The notes beneath the pieces were generated by a model, which saw only the letters and a list, made by a program, of their open reading frames with translations, ran no database searches and was not told where the DNA came from. A program made the translations under genes and the position numbers. From Methyloprofundus sp. (GTDB lineage: Bacteria; Pseudomonadota; Gammaproteobacteria; Methylococcales; Methylomonadaceae), in contig JAQRMR010000038.1 of assembly GCA_028599115.1 (NCBI GenBank), forward strand, positions 10,370-43,861: DNA of 33,492 bases. Direction: 5' to 3'. This document shows, in pieces, positions 8,504 to 17,939 of the stretch; position 1 is the first letter of the stretch; each line of letters opens with the position of its first letter.

Positions 8504-8924
8504 GGTAAACTTTTATATTTTGTCGTCCCAATCAGAACAGGGGCGACATACCTTTGCATGCAAACTCGCAGAAAAAGCATTTCGCTTAGGTTTTAAATGC
8601 TACCTTTTAGTCGATAACCTAGAACAAGCGGAGCGTTTAGACCGTTTATTATGGACGTTCAGAGCAAATAGTTTTGTCCCGCACGTTATTTATCAAAACG
8701 AATTACCTAATAGCAATAATGCCGCCCTGATAGGCACGCAACAAGCACCAGAATTGTGGCGACATACTCTGATTAATTTATCTACAAAATTACCAGAAAA
8801 TATTGAGCAATCTGAACAAGTTTTTGAGTTGCTAGATAATGATGAATCCCATAAGCAGGCAGGTCGAGAACGCTATCGACAGTATCAAGCTTTAAAAATT
8901 GATATTAATACCCATAAGATTTAA
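8493..8924 (+). CDS. holC: DNA polymerase III chi subunit
   Basis: 143 residues with the chi family pattern: an N-terminal strand (VNFYILS), a basic helix (ACKLAEKAFRLGFKCYLLV) and the LLWTFRANSFVPH block that follows the Asp/Glu-rich turn. Chi links the clamp-loader complex to single-stranded DNA-binding protein at the replication fork. The gene starts within the end of pepA (11-base overlap), the usual arrangement. In many gammaproteobacteria valS follows at once. Here a two-gene cassette of about 2 kb comes between. Confidence 0.92.
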   Translation: MLPKVNFYILSSQSEQGRHTFACKLAEKAFRLGFKCYLLVDNLEQAERLDRLLWTFRANSFVPHVIYQNELPNSNNAALIGTQQAPELWRHTLINLSTKLPENIEQSEQVFELLDNDESHKQAGRERYRQYQALKIDINTHKI

Positions 8925-8957
8925 GACAATTTAGCACTGACTAAATTAGGAATAAAA

Positions 8958-10055
8958 ATGCAGCTATCACAAATAGAAATCATCAACCTATGGGATACAG
9001 AGAATATAACACTCCCTTTTACTGATAGAGTGACTTTTCTTACGGGAATTAATGGGTCGGGAAAAAGCACCTTACTGAATATTATTTACGATACTTTAGA
9101 TGTGCATTCTAAAAAAGGATTACCTGCCACCTCAAAAAATCGTTTTTGGTCAGCTAAAGCGACTTTCTCAAATAATGTGACTATTCAGACTGCAATACTG
9201 CCTGAAATCGAACAACAAAAATCGCTTAAAGAAGAAATCCTCAAGTTGCATAAAAGCGAGACAAGTGTACATAACTTCAACGAACTAAAGAAAATTGAAC
9301 ATTTTTACCAAGCTAACGAAGAAAACCAAAACATTCATCACATCAATTATTCTAGCGAAATAAAAGGACAATTTAATATACAAACCTTAAATTTTCCTAG
9401 CGAAGAAAATTCCGAAAGTAATATATCAAATAAACCATTAGCCTTTTTATTCCAAGAAGATAGAGAAACATTACATAATATAGACAAAAGTAATATTGAT
9501 TTTTCATTAAATTATTGGGCATTATATAAAAATTCAATTGATGGACGTTTTGCTTATTTAAGGAATGCTATTCAGATTTTAGAATCACAAAACAATAGTA
9601 TGGCTAGTGAATTGATACTTAGTGATAAGCCTTCTCAAAAACTTGAAGAAATGGCTACCTATAAAGACTGGAAAAGTAAATCACAATCGATTAATGCTGT
9701 TATAAAGTTGCTTAATAGCTATTTCCTCGAATCAGGTAAAGAACTCACACGAGATAGTGAAAATAAACTAACTCTGCAACATATCAATAGCCAAGAAAAA
9801 ATATCATGGCATCTACTCTCGCGCGGTGAGAAAACCTTAATTTACCTATTTTTTGTTGTTTTCTTATACAAAGACAAAGTCAGTCTATTTTTATTTGATG
9901 AGCCTGAAATATCTCTGCATGTAAAATGGCAGCATAACTTAATTAAAGATTTATCCGATTTAGCACCTGACAATCAATTTATCATCGCAACACATTCCCC
10001 TAGTCTTGTACAAAATGGCTGGCTAGGGCATTGTTTAGAACTATCTGAAATTTAG
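8958..10055 (+). CDS. AAA/ABC-type ATPase of a PARIS-like defence pair (AriA-like)
   Basis: 365 residues. Walker A is GINGSGKST (30-38), a signature-like LSRGEK lies at 287-292, Walker B is FLFDEPE (311-317), and THSP (345-348) is the switch typical of OLD/AAA_15/AAA_21 ATPases. The insert between the motifs (~60-270) is variable and partly helical. A good ribosome site (AGGA, 6 bases before ATG) marks it as an independent start. It is followed after 9 bases by a DUF4435 gene. ATPase plus DUF4435 is the composition of PARIS, in which AriA senses phage anti-restriction proteins and releases the AriB toxin. G+C is visibly low: I counted 33% and 27% in lines 9241-9300 and 9361-9420, against 48% in valS at 11401-11460, which suggests acquisition by transfer. 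PARIS membership is inference. Confidence 0.8.
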   Translation: MQLSQIEIINLWDTENITLPFTDRVTFLTGINGSGKSTLLNIIYDTLDVHSKKGLPATSKNRFWSAKATFSNNVTIQTAILPEIEQQKSLKEEILKLHKSETSVHNFNELKKIEHFYQANEENQNIHHINYSSEIKGQFNIQTLNFPSEENSESNISNKPLAFLFQEDRETLHNIDKSNIDFSLNYWALYKNSIDGRFAYLRNAIQILESQNNSMASELILSDKPSQKLEEMATYKDWKSKSQSINAVIKLLNSYFLESGKELTRDSENKLTLQHINSQEKISWHLLSRGEKTLIYLFFVVFLYKDKVSLFLFDEPEISLHVKWQHNLIKDLSDLAPDNQFIIATHSPSLVQNGWLGHCLELSEI

Positions 10056-10064
10056 TCTATTACG

Positions 10065-10961
10065 ATGATAATTGAAAAGAAAATACCTAACTTTGGGTTT
10101 TCAACTGAACTCAATGAAGCGCATAAAGCTTTTGGACAAGACTTAGGCATTATTGCTTATGTAGAAGGCTATGAAGATGTACGTTTTTGGGGGAAAGAAT
10201 TTAAAAAACTTCACTTAGATGTTAATGTCCGAGAGATTTCTCAGTTTAGCGTAGCAAATGGAAAAGACTCCATTCTAACGGCAATAAAAGATGGCAGTAT
10301 TACGTTAGGCATAACAGTTCTTATTTGTATCGACAGTGACTATGATTACTTATTATCTAAAAATGTAGATATTTATAATAGCCCCTTTTGCTTCCAAACC
10401 TATGCTTATGCTATTGAAAACTATTATTACAACCCAATTGGTTTAACAGAACTTTGCTATGCTGCTGCCTGCCTATCTCAAAACTCTAATGATGAATGTT
10501 TAGAAGTTTTATTTAAACATTGGTCCAATTACATTTATGGTAGCTTTTTACTCTACTTACTAAGCACTAAGCGAGGACAAAAAAGAATTATTCAAATGTC
10601 TCTTAAACAATTAAACTTAGACACTGGTGAGTATAACGCCCCTACTACACACACGTTATCTGCAATACAATTAAAAAGCCTTACTGAAAAGGGCTTATGC
10701 AAAGACAACATTTTTTTATATTTTCGCGGGCATGACATAGAAAAAGAAGTGAAACGTTTAGCAGCAGACCTCATTAAAAAATTATCGCGTCAAAAAAAAG
10801 AGCAGCTCCAAAAACACAAAGACGCTAACCTTACTACAGAGTATTTCAACAAACTAAAAACAATTGATGTATTTGCAGAAACTCGCGCCCAATACCCCAA
10901 CAATCATTGCTATAAGCTCTTACAGAAAGATATCCGGCAATATAGCTCTTTACTATTTTAG
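10065..10961 (+). CDS. DUF4435 / Toprim-like effector of a PARIS-like pair (AriB-like)
   Basis: 298 residues with the DUF4435 pattern: YVEGYEDVRFW (32-42, candidate catalytic Glu34 and Asp38), an acidic strand LICIDSDYD (87-94; Asp90, Asp92, Asp94), AIENYYYNP (116-124) and RGHD (221-224). The Glu on the first strand and the DxD strand fit a Toprim metal site as in OLD and AriB nucleases. Published work on PARIS shows AriB to be a Toprim-type nuclease that cleaves host tRNA when released from AriA. The gene lies 9 bases after the ATPase gene, so the two are surely co-transcribed. No Shine-Dalgarno is evident, which suggests translational coupling. It ends 63 bases before the valS start. The alternative is another, uncharacterised ATPase/DUF4435 system. 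Confidence 0.78.
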   Translation: MIIEKKIPNFGFSTELNEAHKAFGQDLGIIAYVEGYEDVRFWGKEFKKLHLDVNVREISQFSVANGKDSILTAIKDGSITLGITVLICIDSDYDYLLSKNVDIYNSPFCFQTYAYAIENYYYNPIGLTELCYAAACLSQNSNDECLEVLFKHWSNYIYGSFLLYLLSTKRGQKRIIQMSLKQLNLDTGEYNAPTTHTLSAIQLKSLTEKGLCKDNIFLYFRGHDIEKEVKRLAADLIKKLSRQKKEQLQKHKDANLTTEYFNKLKTIDVFAETRAQYPNNHCYKLLQKDIRQYSSLLF

Positions 10962-11024
10962 CGTAAAATGAGCAGCTATTATTTTCCTCTACTTATACTT
11001 AACCATTCAAACAAAAACACTCCC

Positions 11025-13835
11025 ATGGATAAAATATACGACCCCTCTACCCTAGAACAACGCTGGTATAACACATGGGAAGAACAGGACTACTTTGCGC
11101 CTAGTGGCGAAGGCGAATCTTTTTGTATTATGATTCCTCCGCCCAATGTTACGGGCAGTCTGCACATGGGGCACGCTTTCCAAGATACGATTATGGATGC
11201 GCTAACCCGCTACCATCGTATGAAAGGTAAAAACACCTTATGGCAAGCAGGGACTGACCATGCGGGTATTGCCACGCAAATGGTGGTCGAACGTTTAATT
11301 AATAAAGAAGGCCAAACACGCCATGATTATGGGCGTGAGAAATTTATCGACCGCATTTGGGATTGGAAAGAAGAATCCGGCGGTACGATTACCAAACAGT
11401 TACGTCGTATGGGCGCATCGTTAGATTGGAAAAATGAACGCTTCACGATGGATGACGGCATGTCCGAAGCAGTTCAAGAAGTATTTGTTAAGCTTTACGA
11501 AGAAGGTTTAATTTATCGTGGTAAACGCCTTGTTAACTGGGACCCTGTTTTACATACGGCAGTTTCTGATTTAGAAGTATTATCCGAAGAAGAAAATGGC
11601 TTTATGTGGCATATGCGCTACCCACTTGCCAATGGCGAAGGTCATTTAATCGTTGCCACCACACGCCCTGAAACCATGCTAGGTGATGCAGCGGTCGCTA
11701 TTCACCCTTCTGATGAGCGCTACCAACATCTCTTAGGGCAGTTTATTAAATTGCCTTTAACAGGACGCTTAATTCCTATTATTGCTGATGAATACGTTGA
11801 CCCTGAGTTTGGTACAGGTTGTGTAAAAATCACCCCTGCGCATGATTTTAATGATTATGAAGTTTGGTCACGCCATAAAGATACCACGACTATACAAGAT
11901 CAACTACACGGCGGTTTAATCAACCTTTTCACTAAAGACGCAGCAATTCGTGAGCATGAAGAAGATGAAACGGCCTTTATTCCTGAAAAATATATCGGTT
12001 TAGATCGTGTTGCCGCACGTAAACAAATTGTTGCAGATTTAGACGCGCTGGGCTTATTAGAAAAAATTGAAGACCATAAATTAATGGTTCCACGTGGTGA
12101 TCGTTCAGGTAGCATCATCGAGCCTTTATTAACTGATCAATGGTATGTGAAAGTTGGGCCACTGGCTGAGCCTGCCATTGAAGCAGTGAAAAGTGGCGAA
12201 ATTCAATTTGTACCGGATAACTGGAAAAACACTTATTACGAATGGATGAATAATATCCAAGATTGGTGTATTTCGCGTCAAATTTGGTGGGGGCACCGTA
12301 TCCCAGCTTGGTACGATGAAGATGGTGGCGTATATGTGGGGCGTACTGAAGCCGAGGTGCGTGAAAAGCATAATCTTGCTGATGATTTTATGTTAAAGCA
12401 AGATGATGACGTTTTAGATACTTGGTTCTCTTCTGCCTTATGGCCTTTTTCTACCTTAGGCTGGCCAGAGCAAACACCTGAATTAGCTCAACATTATCCC
12501 ACTAGCGTGTTAGTGACAGGTTTTGACATTATTTTCTTCTGGGTTGCCCGTATGATTATGATGGGTAAAAAATTCATGGGGGAAATCCCTTTTAATAAAA
12601 TCTACATTCATGGCTTAGTGCGTGATTCTGCTGGACAAAAAATGTCCAAGTCAAAAGGTAATGTTTTAGACCCGATTGATTTAATCGATGGTATCAGCCT
12701 TGAAGATTTAGTCACTAAACGCGTTAAAGGCATGATGCAACCGCATTTAGCGGAAAAAATTGAGAAAGCCACTCGTAAAGAATTTCCTGACGGCATTCCT
12801 TCTTATGGAACCGACGCTCTACGCTTTACCTTTGCTTCATTGGCATCAACTGGGCGCGATATTCGTTTAGATGCCGGGCGTATTGATGGTTACCGTAACT
12901 TCTGTAATAAATTATGGAATGCCGCGCGCTTTGTCTTAATGAATACCGAAGATCAAGACTGCGGTGTAAATGGCGGTGAATTGGCCTACAGCCAAGCAGA
13001 TAAATGGATTTTATCGCGCTTTAACCAAGTTGCAGCTTCTACCAGTGATGCCATTGAGAATTATCGTTTTGACCATGCCGCGCAAGAAATCTATGATTTC
13101 ACTTGGAATGAATACTGCGATTGGTATTTAGAGCTCTCTAAAATTTCCCTGCAATCAGATGATGCCGCACTACAACGTGGAACGCGGCAAACTTTATTAA
13201 AAGTTTTAGAGTCTATCTTACGTTTAGCACATCCGATTATGCCCTTTATTACCGAAGAAATTTGGCAACGAGTTGCACCATTAGCCGGAATTGAAGCAGA
13301 TACGATTATGCTGCAAGCTTACCCTGAATTTGATGCCTCTGAGGTAGATGAAGATGCCATCGCAGCCATTGAGTGGACTAAAGCCTTTATTTTAGGTGTG
13401 CGCCGTATTCGAGGTGAAATGAATATTCCACCCAGCAAACCACTGCCTGTCTTACTGGAAAATATCAGTGCCGAGGATGAAAAACATTTACCACAGGCCG
13501 ATATCTATCTACAAAAATTTGGTCGCATTGAATCCATCACTCGCTTAACTGCTGATGATACGGTACCTGAATCAGCGATTTCTTTAGTGGGTGATTTACG
13601 TATTTTAATTCCGATGGCTGGCTTAATTGATAAAGAGGCTGAAATTGCCCGCTTAGAAAAAGAAATTCAAAAATTAGAAAAAGATTTGCCGCGTATTGAA
13701 GGCAAACTAAACAACCCTAAGTTTGTTGATAAAGCCCCTGCTGCTGTCATCGATAAAGAAAAAGAAAAGTTAGCAACGATTCAAAGCTCACTAATTAATT
13801 TTAATGAGCAATTAGTTAAAATTAAAGCACTTTAA
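11025..13835 (+). CDS. valS: Valyl-tRNA synthetase
   Basis: 936 residues from the chosen ATG. Class I signatures are present: [15 protein letters not shown] (HIGH-type) near the N terminus and KMSKSKGN later. The editing domain lies between, and a C-terminal coiled-coil arm ([26 protein letters not shown] region) is typical of ValRS. It charges tRNA-Val in the cytoplasm. The frame is open from an ATG at 10968, but those 19 extra residues are not ValRS-like. The family begins near [19 protein letters not shown], so 11025 is preferred, although neither start has a clear Shine-Dalgarno. It normally follows holC directly and here lies behind the PARIS-like cassette. Confidence 0.96.
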   Translation: MDKIYDPSTLEQRWYNTWEEQDYFAPSGEGESFCIMIPPPNVTGSLHMGHAFQDTIMDALTRYHRMKGKNTLWQAGTDHAGIATQMVVERLINKEGQTRHDYGREKFIDRIWDWKEESGGTITKQLRRMGASLDWKNERFTMDDGMSEAVQEVFVKLYEEGLIYRGKRLVNWDPVLHTAVSDLEVLSEEENGFMWHMRYPLANGEGHLIVATTRPETMLGDAAVAIHPSDERYQHLLGQFIKLPLTGRLIPIIADEYVDPEFGTGCVKITPAHDFNDYEVWSRHKDTTTIQDQLHGGLINLFTKDAAIREHEEDETAFIPEKYIGLDRVAARKQIVADLDALGLLEKIEDHKLMVPRGDRSGSIIEPLLTDQWYVKVGPLAEPAIEAVKSGEIQFVPDNWKNTYYEWMNNIQDWCISRQIWWGHRIPAWYDEDGGVYVGRTEAEVREKHNLADDFMLKQDDDVLDTWFSSALWPFSTLGWPEQTPELAQHYPTSVLVTGFDIIFFWVARMIMMGKKFMGEIPFNKIYIHGLVRDSAGQKMSKSKGNVLDPIDLIDGISLEDLVTKRVKGMMQPHLAEKIEKATRKEFPDGIPSYGTDALRFTFASLASTGRDIRLDAGRIDGYRNFCNKLWNAARFVLMNTEDQDCGVNGGELAYSQADKWILSRFNQVAASTSDAIENYRFDHAAQEIYDFTWNEYCDWYLELSKISLQSDDAALQRGTRQTLLKVLESILRLAHPIMPFITEEIWQRVAPLAGIEADTIMLQAYPEFDASEVDEDAIAAIEWTKAFILGVRRIRGEMNIPPSKPLPVLLENISAEDEKHLPQADIYLQKFGRIESITRLTADDTVPESAISLVGDLRILIPMAGLIDKEAEIARLEKEIQKLEKDLPRIEGKLNNPKFVDKAPAAVIDKEKEKLATIQSSLINFNEQLVKIKAL

Positions 13836-13846
13836 TACTATGACAT

Positions 13847-13873
13847 GCGAGCTTAGTCTAAAGCTAAACTCGC
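13847..13873 (+). terminator. Hairpin after valS, possible terminator
   Basis: GCGAGCTTAG (13847-13856) and CTAAACTCGC (13864-13873) pair with one mismatch around a 7-base loop, 12 bases after the valS stop. The following sequence (TTACTCCTCTTACTATT) is pyrimidine-rich but has no solid T run, so termination may be weak. Confidence 0.35.
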
Positions 13874-13898
13874 TTACTCCTCTTACTATTAGCCTAGC

Positions 13899-15311
13899 AT
13901 GATAGATACTGAACCAACCAACCTTGAGTCATGGACGCATACTCTTCATGACCGAGAAATGCCGATTTTTTCTAGTACCACACAGAAAATTCAAGCATTA
14001 ATTAATGAAGATAAAAAAAGCGCGAAGGATCTTGCTGAAATTATTATGCACGACCCTAATTTAAGCGCAAAAGTGCTTAAAATTAGCAACACTATCTACT
14101 ACAACCCCTCAAGTAGAAAAATGCTGACGGTAACGCGTGCTATTATCGTTTTAGGCTTTGTCGTTATTAAAGAACTTACTATTATTTGCGTGCTTTTTGA
14201 CGCCATTCTCTCGCAAAAGAACAAAGCTAAAGCCAATGAAGAAATTGCCACTGCAATTCACTCTGCCGTTCAAGCCAAAGCTCTTGCTGTATTAGCTGAT
14301 GATATTCAGGCGGAAGAAGTCTTTCTTGCTACCTTATTAAAAAACATTGGTGATATTGCTTTTTGGTGTTTTAGTAATCAAAAAGGGGAAGAAGTATTGC
14401 ACTTGCTACAGCAGGGCATGCCAAAAGAAAAAGCTGAACAACAAGTTCTTGGTTTCCACTTAAATCATTTAAGCCAATCTTTATGCCAATCTTGGCAGCT
14501 CACGGGCTTAATAGAGGAATCTATTCATAATATAAAAAACAGTCGCTCAAACTTAGTGGATCTTGGCCAAGAAATCCCTAGTGCTATTGAGCAAGGCTGG
14601 GATTCTGAAGAAATGGAAGTTTGCCTTGAAAAACTCGAAGACCTGACTGGAAAGTCTCCAAAATATTTAAAAGAATCATTACGTGACAATACTGAGTCTG
14701 CCATACAAATTGCGAAGCAATTTGGTGCGCACGAGGCATCCAACCTTATTAAAATAGGCCCAGATAAAAAAGAACAAGAAACAACTTTAGAGGCCGAAGA
14801 AAAACAAAAGATTCAATTCCAAATTTTGCAAGATATCAGTCAATTACTCTCAGGAAAAATTAACCTAGATGAGTTATTTGAGCTTGCGGTTAAAGGCATT
14901 CATCTCAGTATGGGGATGGATAGAAGTTGCTTCATGCTGGCTAGCCCGGATAAAAAATCGTTACATGAAAAATTTTCTTTAGACTGGAATAAAAATAATA
15001 CGGAACAAAAAATTAATTTTTTGTTAACATCTAAGCCTACTAACCTGTTTAAAATGGCTTGCCAATCTAATCAAGGGATTTGGGCTAGCCCACAACAGCA
15101 TCAGGCCTATTTCACTAGCCACGTTGTCAATACCATTGGCCGTGTTGAATGTTTTCTTTTACCTTTATTTATAGGCAGTAATCTTATCGGTTTATTTTAT
15201 GCCGATAGAGCCAGTAACACTCAATCGCTCACACAAGAAGAGTTTAATCTTGCTAAGCACTTTACACAACAAGCCTCTCTGGGACTTAACTTATTTCGCA
15301 TCCAAAAATGA
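13899..15311 (+). CDS. HDOD-GAF signalling protein
   Basis: 470 residues. The HDOD domain (~20-215) is recognised by PIFSSTTQKIQALI, a DPNLSAKVLKISN block and AIIVLGF. A GAF-like domain fills ~305-468. The HD dyad position reads LLKNIGDIAF (146-155), so the metal-binding His-Asp is absent and no hydrolase activity is expected. HDOD proteins act as scaffolds or regulators in motility, c-di-GMP and stress signalling. The gene overlaps the following dual-receiver gene by 4 bases (ATGA), so the two are probably translated together as partners. It stands upstream of pilB. The GAF region resembles that of the HDOD-GAF-GGDEF protein at 27411-29402; both end in an L-I-x-L-F-Y-A-D stretch. No ribosome site is obvious. 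Confidence 0.88.
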   Translation: MIDTEPTNLESWTHTLHDREMPIFSSTTQKIQALINEDKKSAKDLAEIIMHDPNLSAKVLKISNTIYYNPSSRKMLTVTRAIIVLGFVVIKELTIICVLFDAILSQKNKAKANEEIATAIHSAVQAKALAVLADDIQAEEVFLATLLKNIGDIAFWCFSNQKGEEVLHLLQQGMPKEKAEQQVLGFHLNHLSQSLCQSWQLTGLIEESIHNIKNSRSNLVDLGQEIPSAIEQGWDSEEMEVCLEKLEDLTGKSPKYLKESLRDNTESAIQIAKQFGAHEASNLIKIGPDKKEQETTLEAEEKQKIQFQILQDISQLLSGKINLDELFELAVKGIHLSMGMDRSCFMLASPDKKSLHEKFSLDWNKNNTEQKINFLLTSKPTNLFKMACQSNQGIWASPQQHQAYFTSHVVNTIGRVECFLLPLFIGSNLIGLFYADRASNTQSLTQEEFNLAKHFTQQASLGLNLFRIQK

Positions 15312-16099
15312 GCAATCAATTTTCTGATTTACAGGTTTTCCTTGTTGAGCCTTCAATGACTCAACAACACATTATTCAAAAGTACCTTGAGCAACTCGGT
15401 ATTTCTAACATCACACATTGCCCTTCTGGTGACTCTGTTTTTGATAATTTAGCACTGTCACAGCCAGACCTGATTATTAGCGCTATGTATTTGCCTGATA
15501 TGACAGGGACAGAACTCATTCATAATCTTCGCGAATATGATGAAAATTACGATATGGCTTTTATGTTGATCTCTAGTGAAACACATATCAAAAATCTAGA
15601 TCCAATTCGTCAAGCAGGTGCTATTGCCATTCTTCCTAAACCTTTTAGTATAGAAGAGTTAAATATTGCACTAACAGCAACAAATACTTTTTTACACCCA
15701 GAAAAAGCTGATTTAGATCACTTTGATATCGAAGACACTTCCGTATTAATTGTTGATGACAGCGCACTTTCACTAAAATATATACGCCGAATTTTATCCG
15801 ATTTAGGTATTGAAAACATTACCCAAGCAATGGATGGCAGTGAAGCCATTCCTTTACTAGAAGATCAATATTTTGATTTAATTATTACTGATTATAATAT
15901 GCCTGAAGTTGATGGCCTGGAACTTACTACCTATATACGTGAGCAAAGTACGCAAAAAACCACCCCTATTATTATGATTACTAGCGAACAGAATAAGCAA
16001 AGACTTGCCGCTGTTCAGCATGCCGGTGTTTCTGCAATTTTAGATAAACCCTTTGAACCTACATCCATTCGTGAATTTATTATCAATTTATTAAACTAA
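15308..16099 (+). CDS. Dual receiver-domain response regulator, first receiver degenerate
   Basis: 263 residues made of two receiver domains and nothing else. Receiver 1 (~8-128) has Ala59 at the phospho-acceptor place (ISAMYLPDMTGTEL) but keeps Lys111. Receiver 2 (~143-262) is intact with Asp149/Asp150-Asp151 acidic pocket, Asp195 (LIITDYNMPEVDG) and Lys247. It lacks a DNA-binding or enzymatic output, so it probably works by protein contact, CheY-like, most simply with the HDOD-GAF protein whose gene it overlaps by 4 bases. Its position before pilB suggests control of pili or twitching, by inference. Receiver 1 closely matches receiver 1 of the GGDEF-EAL protein at 854-3304. Confidence 0.9.
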   Translation: MSNQFSDLQVFLVEPSMTQQHIIQKYLEQLGISNITHCPSGDSVFDNLALSQPDLIISAMYLPDMTGTELIHNLREYDENYDMAFMLISSETHIKNLDPIRQAGAIAILPKPFSIEELNIALTATNTFLHPEKADLDHFDIEDTSVLIVDDSALSLKYIRRILSDLGIENITQAMDGSEAIPLLEDQYFDLIITDYNMPEVDGLELTTYIREQSTQKTTPIIMITSEQNKQRLAAVQHAGVSAILDKPFEPTSIREFIINLLN

Positions 16100-16148
16100 T
16101 TTTTAAGCCATTAAGCCACAAAATATTCTTTTGAAAAAAATGAAATGC

Positions 16149-16177
16149 TTGGCTAACACTCTGATTTAGTCTATATT
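16149..16177 (+). promoter_or_regulatory. Candidate sigma-70 promoter for pilBCD
   Basis: TTGGCT (16149-16154), exactly 17 bases, then TATATT (16172-16177): four of six and five of six matches to the -35 and -10 consensus. It ends 53 bases before the pilB ATG, in the 131-base gap after the dual-receiver gene, so pilBCD can be expressed apart from the upstream signalling genes. PilBCD in some bacteria also depends on sigma-54; no such site was seen here. Confidence 0.5.
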
Positions 16178-16230
16178 CACTAATAACCCATTGTTAATAA
16201 TCGCAACAATAAAACCACTTAACTAAACTT

Positions 16231-17937
16231 ATGGTAAAAAATTCAGATTTTCATTTCAGTGGCCTAATAAAATGCATTATAAATAGTGGCTTAATTACAG
16301 AAGCAGATATCCAAAAACATGCAGAAAATGCCATTAGCTCTAAAACCCGCTTACTCAGCTATTTAGTTAAAAATAATTTAGTTCCCGCCAATAAAATTGC
16401 GGCTCATGCTTCTGTTGAATTTGGTGTTCCCTTTTTTGACTTATCTTGTATGGATATCTCTCATTTACCTAAAGATATCCTCAGTGAAAACCTTATCCAT
16501 AAACATCATGCCCTTCCTCTTTATAAAAGAGGAAACCGTCTGTTTGTTGGTGTTTCTGACCCAACAAACCTAACTGCCTTAGATGATATAAAATTTCATA
16601 CTCGGCTCAACACTGAAGCAATTCTTGTTGAAGAGGATAAGCTCACTGCAACCATTGAGACTTTTTTAGAAGCCGCCGACACATCTATGGAGGATATGCT
16701 TGATGATGATTTAAGCAATATAGAAATTTCAGGCGGCGATGAAACTGAACAGGAAGATGATGATAACGATATTGATGATGCCCCCATTGTTAAATTTGTT
16801 AATAAAATTTTATTAGATGCCATCAAAAAAGGCGCTTCTGATATCCATTTAGAACCTTTTGAAAAAACATTTCGCATTCGTTTTCGGAGCGATGGCATGC
16901 TACACAAAATTGCCTCTCCTCCCGCTAATATTTCCAACCGAATCATTTCGCGCATAAAGGTCATGGCTAAAATGGATATTGCTGAGCGTCGTGTTCCGCA
17001 AGATGGCCGGATTAAAATGAAACTATCCCGTACGCGCGCCATTGATTTTCGTGTTAACACCTGCCCCACTTTATTTGGGGAAAAAGTTGTACTGCGTATA
17101 TTAGATCCAACTAGCGCTCAATTAGGTATAGAAAAACTAGGTTTTGAACCCGAACAACAAGAGCTATTCCTTTCTGCTATTGCTAAACCCTACGGCATGG
17201 TATTGGTTACCGGACCAACAGGGAGTGGTAAAACCGTGACTCTGTACACAGGGCTAAATATTCTCAACACTATAGAAAAAAACATTTCTACCGCTGAGGA
17301 CCCTGTTGAAATTACGGTTGAAGGAATTAACCAAGTAAATATGAATCCTAAAGCGGGATTAGATTTCGCTTCTGCCTTACGTGCTTTTTTACGACAAGAT
17401 CCAGACATCATTATGGTCGGGGAGATTCGTGATTTAGAAACCGCAGAAATTGCTGTAAAAGCCGCGCAAACAGGACACATGGTTTTATCAACACTGCATA
17501 CTAATGATGCCCCTCAGACTTTAAACCGTCTATTACAAATGGGCATCCCTGCTTTTAATATTGTCTCCTCCGTTTTACTTATTATGGCGCAGCGACTTGC
17601 ACGACGTTTATGTGAACGCTGTAAAGAAGACTCTAAATTTCCAGAAACAACTCTAATAGAAGCTGGTTTCACCCCAGAAGATATTGGCACTTTCACCGCC
17701 TACAGAGCGATAGGTTGCGACCATTGTAATGATGGCTACAAAGGCCGAGTGGGTATTTATCAAGTCATGCCCATTAGCGAAGAAATGCGCTCTAAAATTC
17801 TAAACAACTGTAATGCAATGGAACTTGCTGATCAAGCAAGCTCGGAAGGTATTAATGATTTAAGGCGTTCCGGCTTACTTAAAATTATGCAAGGCATCAC
17901 CACTATTGAAGAAGTTGACCGCGTAACACGAGGATAA
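16231..17937 (+). CDS. pilB: Type IV pilus assembly ATPase PilB
   Basis: 568 residues, normal length. The N-terminal MshEN/T2SSE-N region (~1-150) is followed by an acidic linker (~155-185) and the GspE ATPase: Walker A GPTGSGKT (328-335), Asp box, Walker B IIMVGE (393-398), His box TLHT (421-424), and the Zn tetracysteine set formed by CERC (461-464) and CDHC further on. It is the hexameric cytoplasmic motor for pilus extension. It lies 2 bases from pilC. In other bacteria the MshEN domain binds c-di-GMP; its ligand-binding state here was not established. No clear Shine-Dalgarno precedes the ATG. Confidence 0.97.
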   Translation: MVKNSDFHFSGLIKCIINSGLITEADIQKHAENAISSKTRLLSYLVKNNLVPANKIAAHASVEFGVPFFDLSCMDISHLPKDILSENLIHKHHALPLYKRGNRLFVGVSDPTNLTALDDIKFHTRLNTEAILVEEDKLTATIETFLEAADTSMEDMLDDDLSNIEISGGDETEQEDDDNDIDDAPIVKFVNKILLDAIKKGASDIHLEPFEKTFRIRFRSDGMLHKIASPPANISNRIISRIKVMAKMDIAERRVPQDGRIKMKLSRTRAIDFRVNTCPTLFGEKVVLRILDPTSAQLGIEKLGFEPEQQELFLSAIAKPYGMVLVTGPTGSGKTVTLYTGLNILNTIEKNISTAEDPVEITVEGINQVNMNPKAGLDFASALRAFLRQDPDIIMVGEIRDLETAEIAVKAAQTGHMVLSTLHTNDAPQTLNRLLQMGIPAFNIVSSVLLIMAQRLARRLCERCKEDSKFPETTLIEAGFTPEDIGTFTAYRAIGCDHCNDGYKGRVGIYQVMPISEEMRSKILNNCNAMELADQASSEGINDLRRSGLLKIMQGITTIEEVDRVTRG

Positions 17938-17939
17938 TC

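Noticed and set aside
10968-11024. N-terminal extension of valS by 19 residues
   Set aside because: The added residues do not resemble ValRS, and the family starts at the second Met (11025).
16596-17069. 157-codon minus-strand frame inside pilB
   Set aside because: It is an antisense shadow of a well-conserved gene, rich in Ser/Arg/Ile as expected from a complementary frame.
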